In this document: positions 33,688 to 41,912 of the stretch, piece by piece | Layout: each line of letters begins with the position of its first letter | Numbering within the stretch: position 1 is the first letter of the stretch | Assembly (NCBI GenBank): GCA_045545665.1 | Contig: JAZQBL010000013.1 | Location: 62,001 to 126,000, forward strand | Reading direction: 5' to 3' | DNA length: 64,000 nucleotides | Origin: RGIG7213 sp045545665 | Lineage (GTDB): Bacteria > Bacillota > Clostridia > Oscillospirales > CAG-272 | Notes under the pieces: model-generated | What the model was told of the DNA's origin: nothing | The model's database searches: none | What the model saw: only the letters and a program-made list of their open reading frames with translations | Position numbers and translations under genes: made by a program

Positions 33688-35060
33688 TATGCCTCACCCC
33701 CTTCTGCCAGGAGTGTGAGCTGTGTTTTAAGCTCTTCTATATCGCTTTTCAGCGAATCTATGACGAGAATCGTGTCGGCATTGTAAGATACCTCAAACGG
33801 TACACGGCGGACGTTTATGTTCACTTTTGGAGCATCAAAGATTATTTCTATCGGCGATACTTTATCAATGAACGGTTCTGCATATTCGTAATAAACGGTT
33901 ATATCGGTACCGTTTTCGATCTCTCGTTCGATAAGCGAACAGAACTGTGCTTTTGCATTTTCATCATCAAGTTTTTCATTCCCGTATGCAAAATACATCG
34001 TTCCGTCGTCATAGTAACAGCCGTTTTCACATTCGCCAATGGAGTCACAACGTACGAAATGCGTGCACAGCGCGTTCGTTCCCTTTTTGCCGCGGGGATA
34101 CATTTCAGATGTATCCGTGAAAAAATTTGTATTTTTGTCCGATACGTTTACAGGTGTCACATCATAAGCAAGAGAGGCGCAATTTCCGCTCACCTCGTCA
34201 ACAAGAAACAGTTTACCGTCGATCTTTTTGAATTTCGCAACACCTACTCTGTGAATTATTTCACCCTTTAAAATGTCGTACTCGTCCCTTGTTTTATCAT
34301 CAAGAGAATATAAATCCACTTCTTTTTCAAGCGTTATATATTTTGAACCGACAAAGAGCCTCGTCGGCTCCTGTTTTGAAAAAGACGAAGGGCTGTCGGG
34401 AGATTTTCCCAAAGGCGGGATCGTTTCCTGCGTTCCTCCAAACAAACTGAAAGTGAGAAACTTTGAACCGACAAGAACATTTTTAAGAAGCGACGAAGTC
34501 GTCGATCCGTCGTTTTTTACGTTTACTCTGTAGACGTTGGCATAATTTACGGAATGCTCGTAAAGCTCTTTTGCAAGCTCCTGACGCTCAAGCTCGGCTT
34601 CTTTTCGTTTTTCTTCCGCAGCCGCTCTTTCTTTTTCTTTTTCGCTTACAGATAATACACTGTCCGAAAGCGCAGACTGTTCGTTTTTCAGTTCATCATA
34701 GCAAGAAACGAGCTGTAAATATACGTCCTCTACAGGTTCTGCCGGCGTACCGTTCGGTGTCAGAATACTGCTTCGGCACGGTATTTTTGCAGGGGCGGTC
34801 GTGCGTACTGCAGGTGCGTATACGCCGAGATATACAGCAGGCGGCGATATTATTTCACGCGGGATAAGCACCGTATTGTTGTTCGGCAAAATAACGTCAA
34901 CGTAATTTTTTCCGTTTGTAAATCTTACCGTTTTCGTTACTCCGTCCCACTCTCCGTCAAATGTGAAATGCACGGAATAATCCGAATTGTCGCATATAAC
35001 GGGATCCGCTTCGTTCATTTGTGTAAGTGTTTTGTTTTCGATTTTAAAATCAAATTGCAT
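33687..35060 (-). CDS. Phage baseplate/tail-fibre-like protein
   Basis: 457 residues. The N-terminal 120 residues (DYSVHFTFDGEWDGVTKTVRF, VILPNNNTVLIPREIISPPAVYLGVYA, PVEDVYLQLVSCYDEL) resemble the N-terminal domain of Firmicutes phage baseplate-upper or tail-fibre proteins. Residues 130-185 are a charged coiled coil (SEKEKERAAAEEKRKEAELER). The middle is beta-rich with repeated GSKxxTxxxx phrases (VGSKFLTFSLFG, VGSKYITLEK), and a short coiled coil ends it (DSLKSDIEELKTQLTLLAEG). The start is the ATG at 35060 behind AAAGGAACAA; longer forms run into the promoter. No terminase, capsid, holin or integrase gene is nearby. Confidence 0.75.
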   Translation of the reverse strand: MQFDFKIENKTLTQMNEADPVICDNSDYSVHFTFDGEWDGVTKTVRFTNGKNYVDVILPNNNTVLIPREIISPPAVYLGVYAPAVRTTAPAKIPCRSSILTPNGTPAEPVEDVYLQLVSCYDELKNEQSALSDSVLSVSEKEKERAAAEEKRKEAELERQELAKELYEHSVNYANVYRVNVKNDGSTTSSLLKNVLVGSKFLTFSLFGGTQETIPPLGKSPDSPSSFSKQEPTRLFVGSKYITLEKEVDLYSLDDKTRDEYDILKGEIIHRVGVAKFKKIDGKLFLVDEVSGNCASLAYDVTPVNVSDKNTNFFTDTSEMYPRGKKGTNALCTHFVRCDSIGECENGCYYDDGTMYFAYGNEKLDDENAKAQFCSLIEREIENGTDITVYYEYAEPFIDKVSPIEIIFDAPKVNINVRRVPFEVSYNADTILVIDSLKSDIEELKTQLTLLAEGGEA

Positions 35061-35105
35061 TTGTTCCTTTCCATCGGCAAGTGCCGATTTTTTCGGGCGG
35101 AAAGC

Positions 35106-35117
35106 GAACATATGTTC
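35106..35117 (-). promoter_or_regulatory. LexA (SOS) box
   Basis: CGAACATATGTTC: a perfect 12-base palindrome GAAC-ATAT-GTTC, identical to the Gram-positive LexA/DinR consensus. It begins 7 bases downstream of the -10 box, covering the transcription start, a position suited to repression. I found no second copy in the other intergenic regions I read. Confidence 0.85.
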
Positions 35118-35124
35118 TTTTTTG

Positions 35125-35153
35125 ATTATACCACAAAACTCTTTTTTTGTCAA
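35125..35153 (-). promoter_or_regulatory. Perfect consensus sigma-A promoter of the phage-tail-like operon
   Basis: On the minus strand TTGACA (35153-35148), a 17-base spacer and TATAAT (35130-35125). The leader (about 58 bases) also has ATCGGC-actt-GCCGAT (35074-35089) just before the ribosome site. Confidence 0.9.
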
Positions 35154-35184
35154 TAGAAATCTCAAAAACGCCCGCTTGCCGAGT

Positions 35185-36081
35185 TTAATTGCTCGGCAGC
35201 AGCTCTTCATACGCTTTTATTATTTTTCCGCGTGTTTCGCTTTTGCACCGTACGAGCGGCAGGCGCAATTCGTCCGAACACACCCCGATATGCGCCAAAA
35301 GCGTTTTGATCCCGATTGGGTTTGTTTCGCCGTTCAGCGCACTTATCAGCGGATAAATCTTTTCAAATTCCGCCTTTGCTCCGTCCGTGTCGCCTAAAAC
35401 AAATTTATCGCAGATCTTTTGCATCTCGCACGGCAAAGCGTTCGAAACAACGCTGACACACCCCTTAGCTCCCAAAGAAAGAAACGGCAGTATAAGATTA
35501 TCGTTTCCGCAGTATATATCACATCCCGAAAGGCTTGTAAGCTTTTCGGTTACGTCATTTATATCGGTGGATGCTTCTTTAAGCGCACTTATATTTTCAT
35601 GCGCGAAAAGAAGCTCTGCCGTTTTGCACGAGATATTAACGCCCGTGCGTGACGGTACGTTGTACATCATCAAAGGTATGTCAAGTGCCTCTGCTACGGA
35701 AAGATAATGGCGTATAAGTCCTTCCTGCGGAGGTTTATTGTAATACGGCGTTACGGTAAGTATACCGTTTACGCCTATTCTTTGCGCTGACAGTGCGGAG
35801 TTTACAGCCCCCATTGTATCGGCACCTCCGCAGCCTGCTATAACAAACGTCCTGCCGTCGGCGCATCTTACGGCAAAATCAAGTATTTTTTCTCTTTCCA
35901 AAGGTGTTACAGCAGGGCTTTCGCCCGTCGTGCCGAGTATAACTATTCCGTCTGCCCCTGCTTTTATCTGTCTGTTTATAAGCGCTTTGAAAGACGGATA
36001 ATCCACCTGTGTATTTGTAAAAGGTGTAACGAGTGCGCTTATCACACCTTGCGGAAATCTCTTTTTATCTGTATAGTTCAT
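35185..36081 (-). CDS. dapA: 4-hydroxy-tetrahydrodipicolinate synthase
   Basis: 298 residues, a TIM-barrel aldolase condensing pyruvate and aspartate semialdehyde in lysine, diaminopimelate and dipicolinate synthesis. Marks: GVISALVTPFTN, VILGTTGESPAVTPLEREKI, the catalytic Tyr in VTPYYNKPPQEGLIRHY and YNVPSRTGVNI, and the Schiff-base Lys in ALKEASTDI. Ribosome site GGGGTGCAAA. It is monocistronic here, with no lysine riboswitch in the 122-base divergent interval. Dipicolinate is also needed for spores. Confidence 0.96.
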   Translation of the reverse strand: MNYTDKKRFPQGVISALVTPFTNTQVDYPSFKALINRQIKAGADGIVILGTTGESPAVTPLEREKILDFAVRCADGRTFVIAGCGGADTMGAVNSALSAQRIGVNGILTVTPYYNKPPQEGLIRHYLSVAEALDIPLMMYNVPSRTGVNISCKTAELLFAHENISALKEASTDINDVTEKLTSLSGCDIYCGNDNLILPFLSLGAKGCVSVVSNALPCEMQKICDKFVLGDTDGAKAEFEKIYPLISALNGETNPIGIKTLLAHIGVCSDELRLPLVRCKSETRGKIIKAYEELLPSN

Positions 36082-36105
36082 TTTGCACCCCGTAATAAAT
36101 AACAG

Positions 36106-36134
36106 TTGAAATTTTCACATAATATCAATATAAT
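36106..36134 (+). promoter_or_regulatory. sigma-A promoter of queA
   Basis: TTGAAA (36106-36111), a 17-base spacer and TATAAT (36129-36134), 70 bases before the queA ATG. No preQ1 riboswitch signature is apparent in the leader. Confidence 0.75.
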
Positions 36135-36203
36135 ATGAAAATCCCTTATATATTTTATTCGGGATACTTTTAATTGCCAATCTTAATTTTCGAAGGGGAG
36201 CAA

Positions 36204-37271
36204 ATGAATAACGACGGACTTTCAACAAAGGATTATTTTTACCATCTGCCCGAGGAGCTTATAGCGCAGTCGCCGGCAGAAAAAAGAGATGCCTCTCGCC
36301 TTATGTGCGTTGACAGAAAAACAGGAGAGATATCGCACCGCATATTTCACGATATAAAAGAGTTTCTCGTCCCCGGAGACGTACTTGTAATAAACAATTC
36401 AAAGGTAATTCCCGCAAGGATACTCGGTGAAAAAAAGAAAAAAGAAGGCAGCGTATCTGACGGTGCAAAAGTCGAGCTTCTTTTGCTCAGGGCACGCGGT
36501 AACGACGTATGGGAATGTATCGTTCATCCCGGCAAGCGTTTGAAGGTCGGTGCTGAAATGACCTTTTCGGGAATACTTGAAGCCACGATCGAGGAAGTGC
36601 TTGATAACGGCAACAGAACGGTAAGCTTTAAATACGACAAAGAAAAATACGGAAATATATTTGCCGTTTTGGACAAGGTCGGAAATATGCCCACGCCGCC
36701 GTACATAACGAAAAAGCTTGAAGACAAGAGCAGATACCAGACGGTCTACGCCGACAAAAACGGCTCGGCTGCTGCCCCCACAGCAGGACTTCATTTCACG
36801 AAGGAGCTGCTTTCAGAAATCGAAGAAATGGGTGTCAAAGTCGTGCCCGTAATGCTTCACGTCGGACTCGGCACGTTCCGTCCTGTAAAGGTCGACAACA
36901 TAAAAGAGCATAAAATGCACTCGGAATACTTTGAAATTTCCGAGGAAAGCGCAAACATAATAAACACGGCAAAAAAGAACGGATCGAGAATAATTTCCGT
37001 AGGTACGACGTCGACCCGTGTGCTTGAAAGCGCATCGGATGACGACGGCACTCTTCACGCAATGAGCAGGGACACGGATATATTTATTTATCCCGGGTAC
37101 AAATTCAAGGTCGTGGACGGACTTATAACGAATTTTCACCTGCCCGAAAGCACCCTGCTTATGCTCGTATCGGCATTTTCATCAAGAGATATAATGCTTA
37201 ACGCATACGACGTTGCTGTAAATGAAAAATACCGCTTCTTCTCCTTCGGAGATGCGATGTTTATATGTTAA
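36204..37271 (+). CDS. queA: tRNA preQ1 ribosyltransferase-isomerase QueA
   Basis: 355 residues. QueA moves ribose from S-adenosylmethionine to preQ1 in tRNA, a step in queuosine synthesis. Marks: LSTKDYFYHLPEELIAQSPAEKRDASRL, NNSKVIPARILGEK, VELLLLRARGNDVWECIVHPGKRLK, PPYITKKLEDKSRYQTVYA, GSAAAPTAGLHFT and VGLGTFRPV. The start is the ATG at 36204 behind GAAGGGGAGCAA. tgt, its usual neighbour, is absent from the window. Confidence 0.97.
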   Translation: MNNDGLSTKDYFYHLPEELIAQSPAEKRDASRLMCVDRKTGEISHRIFHDIKEFLVPGDVLVINNSKVIPARILGEKKKKEGSVSDGAKVELLLLRARGNDVWECIVHPGKRLKVGAEMTFSGILEATIEEVLDNGNRTVSFKYDKEKYGNIFAVLDKVGNMPTPPYITKKLEDKSRYQTVYADKNGSAAAPTAGLHFTKELLSEIEEMGVKVVPVMLHVGLGTFRPVKVDNIKEHKMHSEYFEISEESANIINTAKKNGSRIISVGTTSTRVLESASDDDGTLHAMSRDTDIFIYPGYKFKVVDGLITNFHLPESTLLMLVSAFSSRDIMLNAYDVAVNEKYRFFSFGDAMFIC

Positions 37272-37321
37272 AAATCCAACACGTAATGCACACAATAACA
37301 GTGTTTATGTGAAAATCACAA

Positions 37322-37359
37322 CATAATATGTTGACAGATCGGGCATAATATGATATACT
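37322..37359 (+). promoter_or_regulatory. Promoter of relB-yafQ with two operator-like repeats
   Basis: TTGACA (37331-37336), a 17-base spacer and TATACT (37354-37359). CATAATATG occurs at 37322-37330 and 37344-37352; each is CATA-A-TATG, a near palindrome, and the copies are 22 bases apart (two helical turns). The placement suggests autorepression by the antitoxin, as is usual for RelB-type proteins. Confidence 0.7.
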
Positions 37360-37381
37360 GTTATCGAAAGGAGTTGATATT

Positions 37382-37663
37382 ATGTCTAAAGTATCTACGA
37401 ACATCAGCCTTGATGCCGAAACCAAAACAAAAGCGCAGGCGTTGCTTGCCGATCTTGGAATGGATCTTTCTACCGCTGTAAACATTTTTCTTCGTCAAAT
37501 GCTTTATGAAGGCGGAATTCCGTTTTCCATTACCAGAGAAGTTCCCAACAAAATTACTCTTGAAGCGATGAAAGAGTCGCAGGAAATGTTCCGTTCTCCC
37601 GAGAAGTACAAGAAGTATGACAACGTAGACAGTATGATGGAGGACATTTTAGGTGAGGTATGA
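37382..37663 (+). CDS. RelB/DinJ-family antitoxin
   Basis: 93 residues. The ribbon-helix-helix start KVSTNISLDAETKTKAQALLADLGMDLSTAVNIFLRQMLYEGGIPF is diagnostic of RelB/DinJ antitoxins. It neutralises the YafQ-type toxin downstream and normally represses its own operon. Ribosome site GAAAGGAGTTGATATT. The C-terminal part (EMFRSPEKYKKYDNVDSMMEDIL) would bind the toxin. It overlaps the toxin gene by 11 bases. Confidence 0.95.
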   Translation: MSKVSTNISLDAETKTKAQALLADLGMDLSTAVNIFLRQMLYEGGIPFSITREVPNKITLEAMKESQEMFRSPEKYKKYDNVDSMMEDILGEV

Positions 37664-37928
37664 GATCATCCCTTCCAATCAATTCAAGAAGGACTTAAAA
37701 TTAGCGCAAAAACGCGGATATGATCTTGATAAAATAAAAAAGGTTATTACTGCTCTTGCAAACGGCGAAACACTTGAAGCAAAATATCGTGATCATTTGC
37801 TTACCGGTGATTACGGTGGGTATCGAGAATGTCATATTCAACCGGATTGGTTGTTAGTATATCAAATAAACGGAGATCAATTGATATTGTTCTTGGCTCG
37901 AACGGGCACACACAGTGATTTGTTTTGA
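37653..37928 (+). CDS. YafQ-family mRNA interferase toxin
   Basis: 91 residues of the RelE/YafQ fold that cleaves mRNA on the ribosome. Family marks are FKKDLKLAQKRGYDL, the catalytic-region DHLLTGDYGGYRECHIQPDWLLVYQI, and the end LARTGTHSDLF. It starts at GTG 37653 inside the antitoxin gene, behind GGAGGACATTTTA. It forms a complete type II toxin-antitoxin pair with the preceding gene. Confidence 0.95.
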   Translation: MRYEIIPSNQFKKDLKLAQKRGYDLDKIKKVITALANGETLEAKYRDHLLTGDYGGYRECHIQPDWLLVYQINGDQLILFLARTGTHSDLF

Positions 37929-37934
37929 GGTTTG

Positions 37935-37964
37935 CCGATTGGTTTGTGCAATCTTACCAATCGG
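37935..37964 (+). terminator. Hairpin after the toxin-antitoxin operon
   Basis: CCGATTGGT / ACCAATCGG, a 9-bp perfect stem with a 12-base loop, followed by TAAAATCTT. It starts 7 bases past the toxin stop; the weak T-tract makes termination only probable. Confidence 0.5.
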
Positions 37965-38036
37965 TAAAATCTTATATAACATCACCATCATGGATTCGAT
38001 GTTGATCTTATAGAAGAATTACGGAATTTAAATAAT

Positions 38037-38075
38037 GAAAGATATGAAGATTTTGATTTTCATATCTTTTTATTT
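38037..38075 (+). terminator. Terminator before mazF
   Basis: AAAGATATGAA / TTCATATCTTT 11-bp stem with a 10-base AT-rich loop, then TTTATTTT. It lies in the 228-base gap between the toxin-antitoxin operon and mazF, which holds no clear antitoxin gene. Confidence 0.7.
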
Positions 38076-38156
38076 TGCTTTCTTTCGGTTTTATGTTTAA
38101 AATCGGAATTTTTAAGAAAAAATAATAGCAGAACATAATCAAAAGGAGAGAGCAAA

Positions 38157-38531
38157 GTGATCATAAAAAGAGGAGATATCTTCTATGCGGATCTGTCACC
38201 CGTGATCGGAAGTGAACAAGGAGGGCTTCGCCCCGTTTTAATAGTACAAAACGACGTCGGAAATAAATTTTCACCAACCGTTATTGCCGCCGCAATAACG
38301 AGCAGAGTATCTAAAACGAAACTGCCGACACACATCGGAATATACGCTGACAGCTACGGGCTTGCAAAAGATTCCGTCGTACTGCTTGAGCAGATACGCA
38401 CCCTTGACAAGCAACGTCTTAAAGAAAAGATGGGGCATCTGGACGAGGACGTGATGGAGCAAGTGAACGAAGCGATATCCGTAAGCTTCGGACTTTCGGA
38501 AAGCAACCTGAACAACACTGCGATCTCTTAA
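38157..38531 (+). CDS. mazF: MazF/PemK-family endoribonuclease toxin
   Basis: 124 residues, NdoA-like. Marks: IIKRGDIFYADLSPVIGSEQGGLRPVLIVQND, the Thr-Ser region AAITSRVSKTKLPTHI and KDSVVLLEQIRTLDKQRL. It cleaves mRNA at short sequence sites. The GTG start follows AAAAGGAGAGAGCAAA. No MazE-type antitoxin is seen in the 228 bases upstream, so the partner must be elsewhere or this copy acts alone. It is followed by the SpoVAF-like gene after 11 bases, probably co-transcribed. Confidence 0.93.
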   Translation: MIIKRGDIFYADLSPVIGSEQGGLRPVLIVQNDVGNKFSPTVIAAAITSRVSKTKLPTHIGIYADSYGLAKDSVVLLEQIRTLDKQRLKEKMGHLDEDVMEQVNEAISVSFGLSESNLNNTAIS

Positions 38532-38542
38532 GGTGCAAAAAA

Positions 38543-39946
38543 ATGATAAATTCAACGTCCATTGATGAAAAAATACGTTTTTTTGATGACGCTTTAAGAA
38601 TATCCGAAAGCTTTGATACCGTACGCAGAGATATAATAGCGTGCAACGTGCGATGCAGTTTTTATTTCGTTGACGGTCTTACCAAAGACGAGGTAATGTT
38701 GCGGATAATGGATCTTTTCATGAAGCTGAAACAGTTTGATACAGCTTCCCTTTCATCCCTTAAAGATTTTTACGACACCTATATACCGTACGTGGAAGTT
38801 GAAAGCGCACAAAGTGAACAGCACGTAATCACGGGCGTTCTTTCGGGGATGACGGCGATGGTCGCCGACGGTATACCCGGCGTTATCCTTATAGACTGCA
38901 GAACGTATCCCGTACGGGGAATAGAAGAACCCGAAAACGACAAAGTGCTGAGAGGCGCGCGCGTCGGTTTTGTCGAAACACTCGTTTTTAACGCCGCACT
39001 CATTCGCCGCCACATAAGAGATCCGAAACTCACGATGAAGATAAAGACCGTCGGCACCTCTTCAAAAACAGATATAGTGCTTTGTTATCTTGACGGAAAG
39101 GCAGACAAAAAACTGCTTGAAAATATAGAAAAAAAGCTTGATGAAATAAACGTACCGGCTCTTTCATTATCAAGTGAATCGCTCGCGGAATGTCTTATAA
39201 AAACGCGCTGGTACAATCCTTTTCCGAAAATACGGTACACAGAACGCCCCGATGCGGCATCGGCAAGTATTATGGAGGGAAGCATTATCGTTTTATGCGA
39301 CAATTCTCCGTCAGCCATGATCCTGCCGACGTGCATATTTGATTTTTTGCAGGAAACGGACGATTACTATTTTCCTCCCTTAACAGGCACGTATCTTCGC
39401 TTCGTGCGGTGTTCGGTGTTCTTTTTAACGGTATTTTTGTCCCCTCTTTGGTATCTTCTGATAACGCACGACGAATATATTCCTCAATGGCTTGACTTTA
39501 TCCGAATCGAAGAGCTATCGGGACTTCCCGTAATAGTACAGCTCTTTTTGCTTGAATTTGCCGTTGACGGCTTGAAGCTTGCCGCGCTTAACACTCCGTC
39601 AGTTCTTGCGGGAAGCTTTTCTATAATAGGCGGGCTTATACTCGGCGACTTTGCCGTCAAGGTCGGCTGGTTCGTCCCCGAAACGATACTTTACACAGCC
39701 TTCGTCAGCATCGCAAATTTTGCACAGCCGAGCTACGAGCTTGGATATGCATTCAAATTTATGCGCCTTATCCTGCTTTTGCTGACGGCTTTGTTTGAAA
39801 TTTGGGGATTTATCGCAGGCGTCATTCTGACGATCGTTCTTATATGCACGAACAAAACGGTACAAGGGCAAAGAAACTATCTTTATCCGCTCGTACCGTT
39901 TAACAAAAAAGCTCTCACAAGGCTTTTAATAAGAAAGAAATTATGA
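38543..39946 (+). CDS. spoVAF: GerA/SpoVAF-family spore membrane protein
   Basis: 467 residues. The GerA-subunit fold shows a soluble N-terminal half with YPVRGIEEPENDKVLRGARVGF and ETLVFNAALIRRHIRDPKL, then ILPTCIFDFLQETDDYYFP and about five membrane segments. The family includes germinant receptor A subunits and SpoVAF. The lack of a long N-terminal tail and the absence of gerB/gerC partners favour SpoVAF, which works with the SpoVA channel. No spoVA genes are in the window. It has no clear ribosome site and may be translated by coupling to mazF. Confidence 0.85.
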   Translation: MINSTSIDEKIRFFDDALRISESFDTVRRDIIACNVRCSFYFVDGLTKDEVMLRIMDLFMKLKQFDTASLSSLKDFYDTYIPYVEVESAQSEQHVITGVLSGMTAMVADGIPGVILIDCRTYPVRGIEEPENDKVLRGARVGFVETLVFNAALIRRHIRDPKLTMKIKTVGTSSKTDIVLCYLDGKADKKLLENIEKKLDEINVPALSLSSESLAECLIKTRWYNPFPKIRYTERPDAASASIMEGSIIVLCDNSPSAMILPTCIFDFLQETDDYYFPPLTGTYLRFVRCSVFFLTVFLSPLWYLLITHDEYIPQWLDFIRIEELSGLPVIVQLFLLEFAVDGLKLAALNTPSVLAGSFSIIGGLILGDFAVKVGWFVPETILYTAFVSIANFAQPSYELGYAFKFMRLILLLLTALFEIWGFIAGVILTIVLICTNKTVQGQRNYLYPLVPFNKKALTRLLIRKKL

Positions 39947-39990
39947 CCCGCACAGCTGTAATGATCACAGTTTTCATTTTTTTGTTAAAA

Positions 39991-40028
39991 AAACTTTTCC
40001 GAGCTTTCGTTCGGAAAAGTTTTTTATT
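39991..40028 (+). terminator. Bidirectional terminator between spoVAF and the ABC exporter
   Basis: AACTTTTCCGA / TCGGAAAAGTT arms around GCTTTCGT, with T-runs on both strands. It serves the convergent genes on either side. Confidence 0.85.
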
Positions 40029-41912
40029 TCACTGTTTATTGCCGCCGTTATACAAAGTATAGTACGTTCCTTGCTGTGCTATGAGGTCGTCGTGTGTTCC
40101 TCTTTCGATTATTCTGCCCTTTTCAAGCACCATTATAACGTCGGAATTTTTAACGGTTGAAAGTCTGTGAGCTATTACGAAAACCGTTCTTCCCTTCATA
40201 AGACTGTCCATACCTGCCGCGACTATCGCTTCGGTTCTCGTGTCGATGCTCGACGTTGCCTCGTCAAGTATCAGCACGGGAGGATCGGCAACTGCCGCAC
40301 GTGCTATTGCAATAAGCTGTCTTTGTCCCTGTGAAAGGCTTGCGCCGTCTGCCGTGAGCATCGTATTATATCCATCAGGCAAATGGCTTATAAAGTAATC
40401 TGCATTTACAAGCTTTGCGGCAGCCACTACTTCCTCGTCCGTTGCATCGAGTCTTCCGTAACGGATATTATCCGCAACAGTACCTGTGAAAAGGTGTGTA
40501 TCCTGAAGCACGACACCGAGTGAACGGCGCAGGTCCGCTTTCTTTATCTTATTGATATTTATTCCGTCGTAGCGTATCTTACCGTCCTGGATATCGTAAA
40601 ATCTGTTTATAAGATTCGTTATCGTCGTTTTACCCGCACCCGTTGCACCGACAAAAGCCACCTTCTGTCCCGGACGTGCATAAAGCTTGATATCGTGAAG
40701 AACGATCTTATCATCTGTATAACCGAAGTCGACGCCGTCGAACACGACGTCACCTGCTAAAGGTGTGTACGTAACGCTTCCGTCGGCTTTATGCGGATGG
40801 CGCCAAGCCCATTTGCCTGTACGCTCCTTTGTTTCAACGATCTTGCCGTTTTCTTCCTTACAGTTGACAAGAGTTACGTATCCGTCATCCTGTTCTGCCG
40901 GTTCATCAAGGAGTGCAAATATTCTTTCAGCACCCGCAACTGCCATAATTATCGAGTTTATCTGCTGTGATATCTGCGATATCGGCATATTGAACGTTCT
41001 TGTAAACTGCAAAAACGGAACGAGCGAAGCGACGGCAAATCCGCCGACGCCCTTTATCGCCATAACGCCGCCGATGATAGCCACAAGCACGTAGTTCAAA
41101 TAACCGAGGTTGCCCATTATCGGCATTACGATATTTGCAAAGCCGTTTGCGTTTTTCGTCGTCATATAGAGCTCGTCGTTGAGCTTTTCAAACACTTCCG
41201 TCGCCTCGTCTTCGTAATTAAAGACCTTGACGACCTTCTGTCCGTCCGTCATTTCCTCTATATAGCCGTTGACTGCACCGAGGTTTTTCTGCGTTGCACG
41301 GAAGAATTTTGCACTTTTTCCGCCGAGGACTCTCGTTATTATAACGGCAAAGAAGACGACGGTGAGAGCAAGAGCTGTCAGAAGCGGTGAAAGGATGAGC
41401 ATTGATATCACCGAGGATATGATAGTTGCAGTCGATGATATAAGGTTCGGTATACTCTGGCTTATGAGCTGGCGGAGAGTATCCGTATCGTTTGTATAAA
41501 CGCTCATAATATCGCCGTGGGAGTTTTTATCGAAATATTTTATAGGGAGCTTCTGCATATGTTCAAACAAGTCGTCACGGATCTTTTTAAGTGTACCCTG
41601 GCAAACCGTTACCATCATTCTGTTTGAGCCGAAGACCGACAAAACGCCGATGCCGTACGCCCCTGCGACCTTTGCAAGCTCCTTTAAAAGGTCGTTGAAT
41701 GTGGGAGTCGTTTCGGGTGTTTTCATCATAGGCTCGATGAAGTCGGCAATAAGTGTTTTAAAGAACATCGTTCCGTACGCTGTCGTTACGGCACTTGCGA
41801 TAAGGCATATGAACACGAGCAAGCACAGCACGGGATAATCGGATATAACGAAGCGCAGCACACGCATCACCGTGGGAATGGGATTTCGTTTTTTCATTTT
41901 CATATTATTCAT
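40029..41912 (-). CDS. Heterodimeric ABC exporter subunit, catalytic NBD
   Basis: 627 residues: a six-helix exporter membrane domain (residues 20-330) fused to an ATPase domain. Walker A is GATGAGKTTITNL, signature LSQGQRQLIAIARA and Walker B VLILDEATSSID with the catalytic glutamate. An insert typical of one half of such exporters (KWAWRHPHKADGSVTY) precedes the ATPase. It overlaps the partner gene by 8 bases and pairs with it as a multidrug-type transporter (BmrCD or TM287/288 style). Expression is probably set by the adjacent MarR regulator. Confidence 0.92.
   Translation of the reverse strand: MNNMKMKKRNPIPTVMRVLRFVISDYPVLCLLVFICLIASAVTTAYGTMFFKTLIADFIEPMMKTPETTPTFNDLLKELAKVAGAYGIGVLSVFGSNRMMVTVCQGTLKKIRDDLFEHMQKLPIKYFDKNSHGDIMSVYTNDTDTLRQLISQSIPNLISSTATIISSVISMLILSPLLTALALTVVFFAVIITRVLGGKSAKFFRATQKNLGAVNGYIEEMTDGQKVVKVFNYEDEATEVFEKLNDELYMTTKNANGFANIVMPIMGNLGYLNYVLVAIIGGVMAIKGVGGFAVASLVPFLQFTRTFNMPISQISQQINSIIMAVAGAERIFALLDEPAEQDDGYVTLVNCKEENGKIVETKERTGKWAWRHPHKADGSVTYTPLAGDVVFDGVDFGYTDDKIVLHDIKLYARPGQKVAFVGATGAGKTTITNLINRFYDIQDGKIRYDGININKIKKADLRRSLGVVLQDTHLFTGTVADNIRYGRLDATDEEVVAAAKLVNADYFISHLPDGYNTMLTADGASLSQGQRQLIAIARAAVADPPVLILDEATSSIDTRTEAIVAAGMDSLMKGRTVFVIAHRLSTVKNSDVIMVLEKGRIIERGTHDDLIAQQGTYYTLYNGGNKQ

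Noticed and set aside
35074..35089. ATCGGC/GCCGAT hairpin with a plus-strand T-run as a terminator
   Set aside because: There is no plus-strand gene before it; it lies in the leader of the minus-strand phage-like gene just upstream of its ribosome site.
33223..35153. A full prophage at the tail-like genes
   Set aside because: No structural, packaging, lysis, integration or attachment-site sequence is seen on either side; only two tail-like genes are present.
35061..36203. Lysine riboswitch before dapA or preQ1 riboswitch before queA
   Set aside because: Both leaders are too short or lack the conserved cores; only promoters and ribosome sites could be supported.
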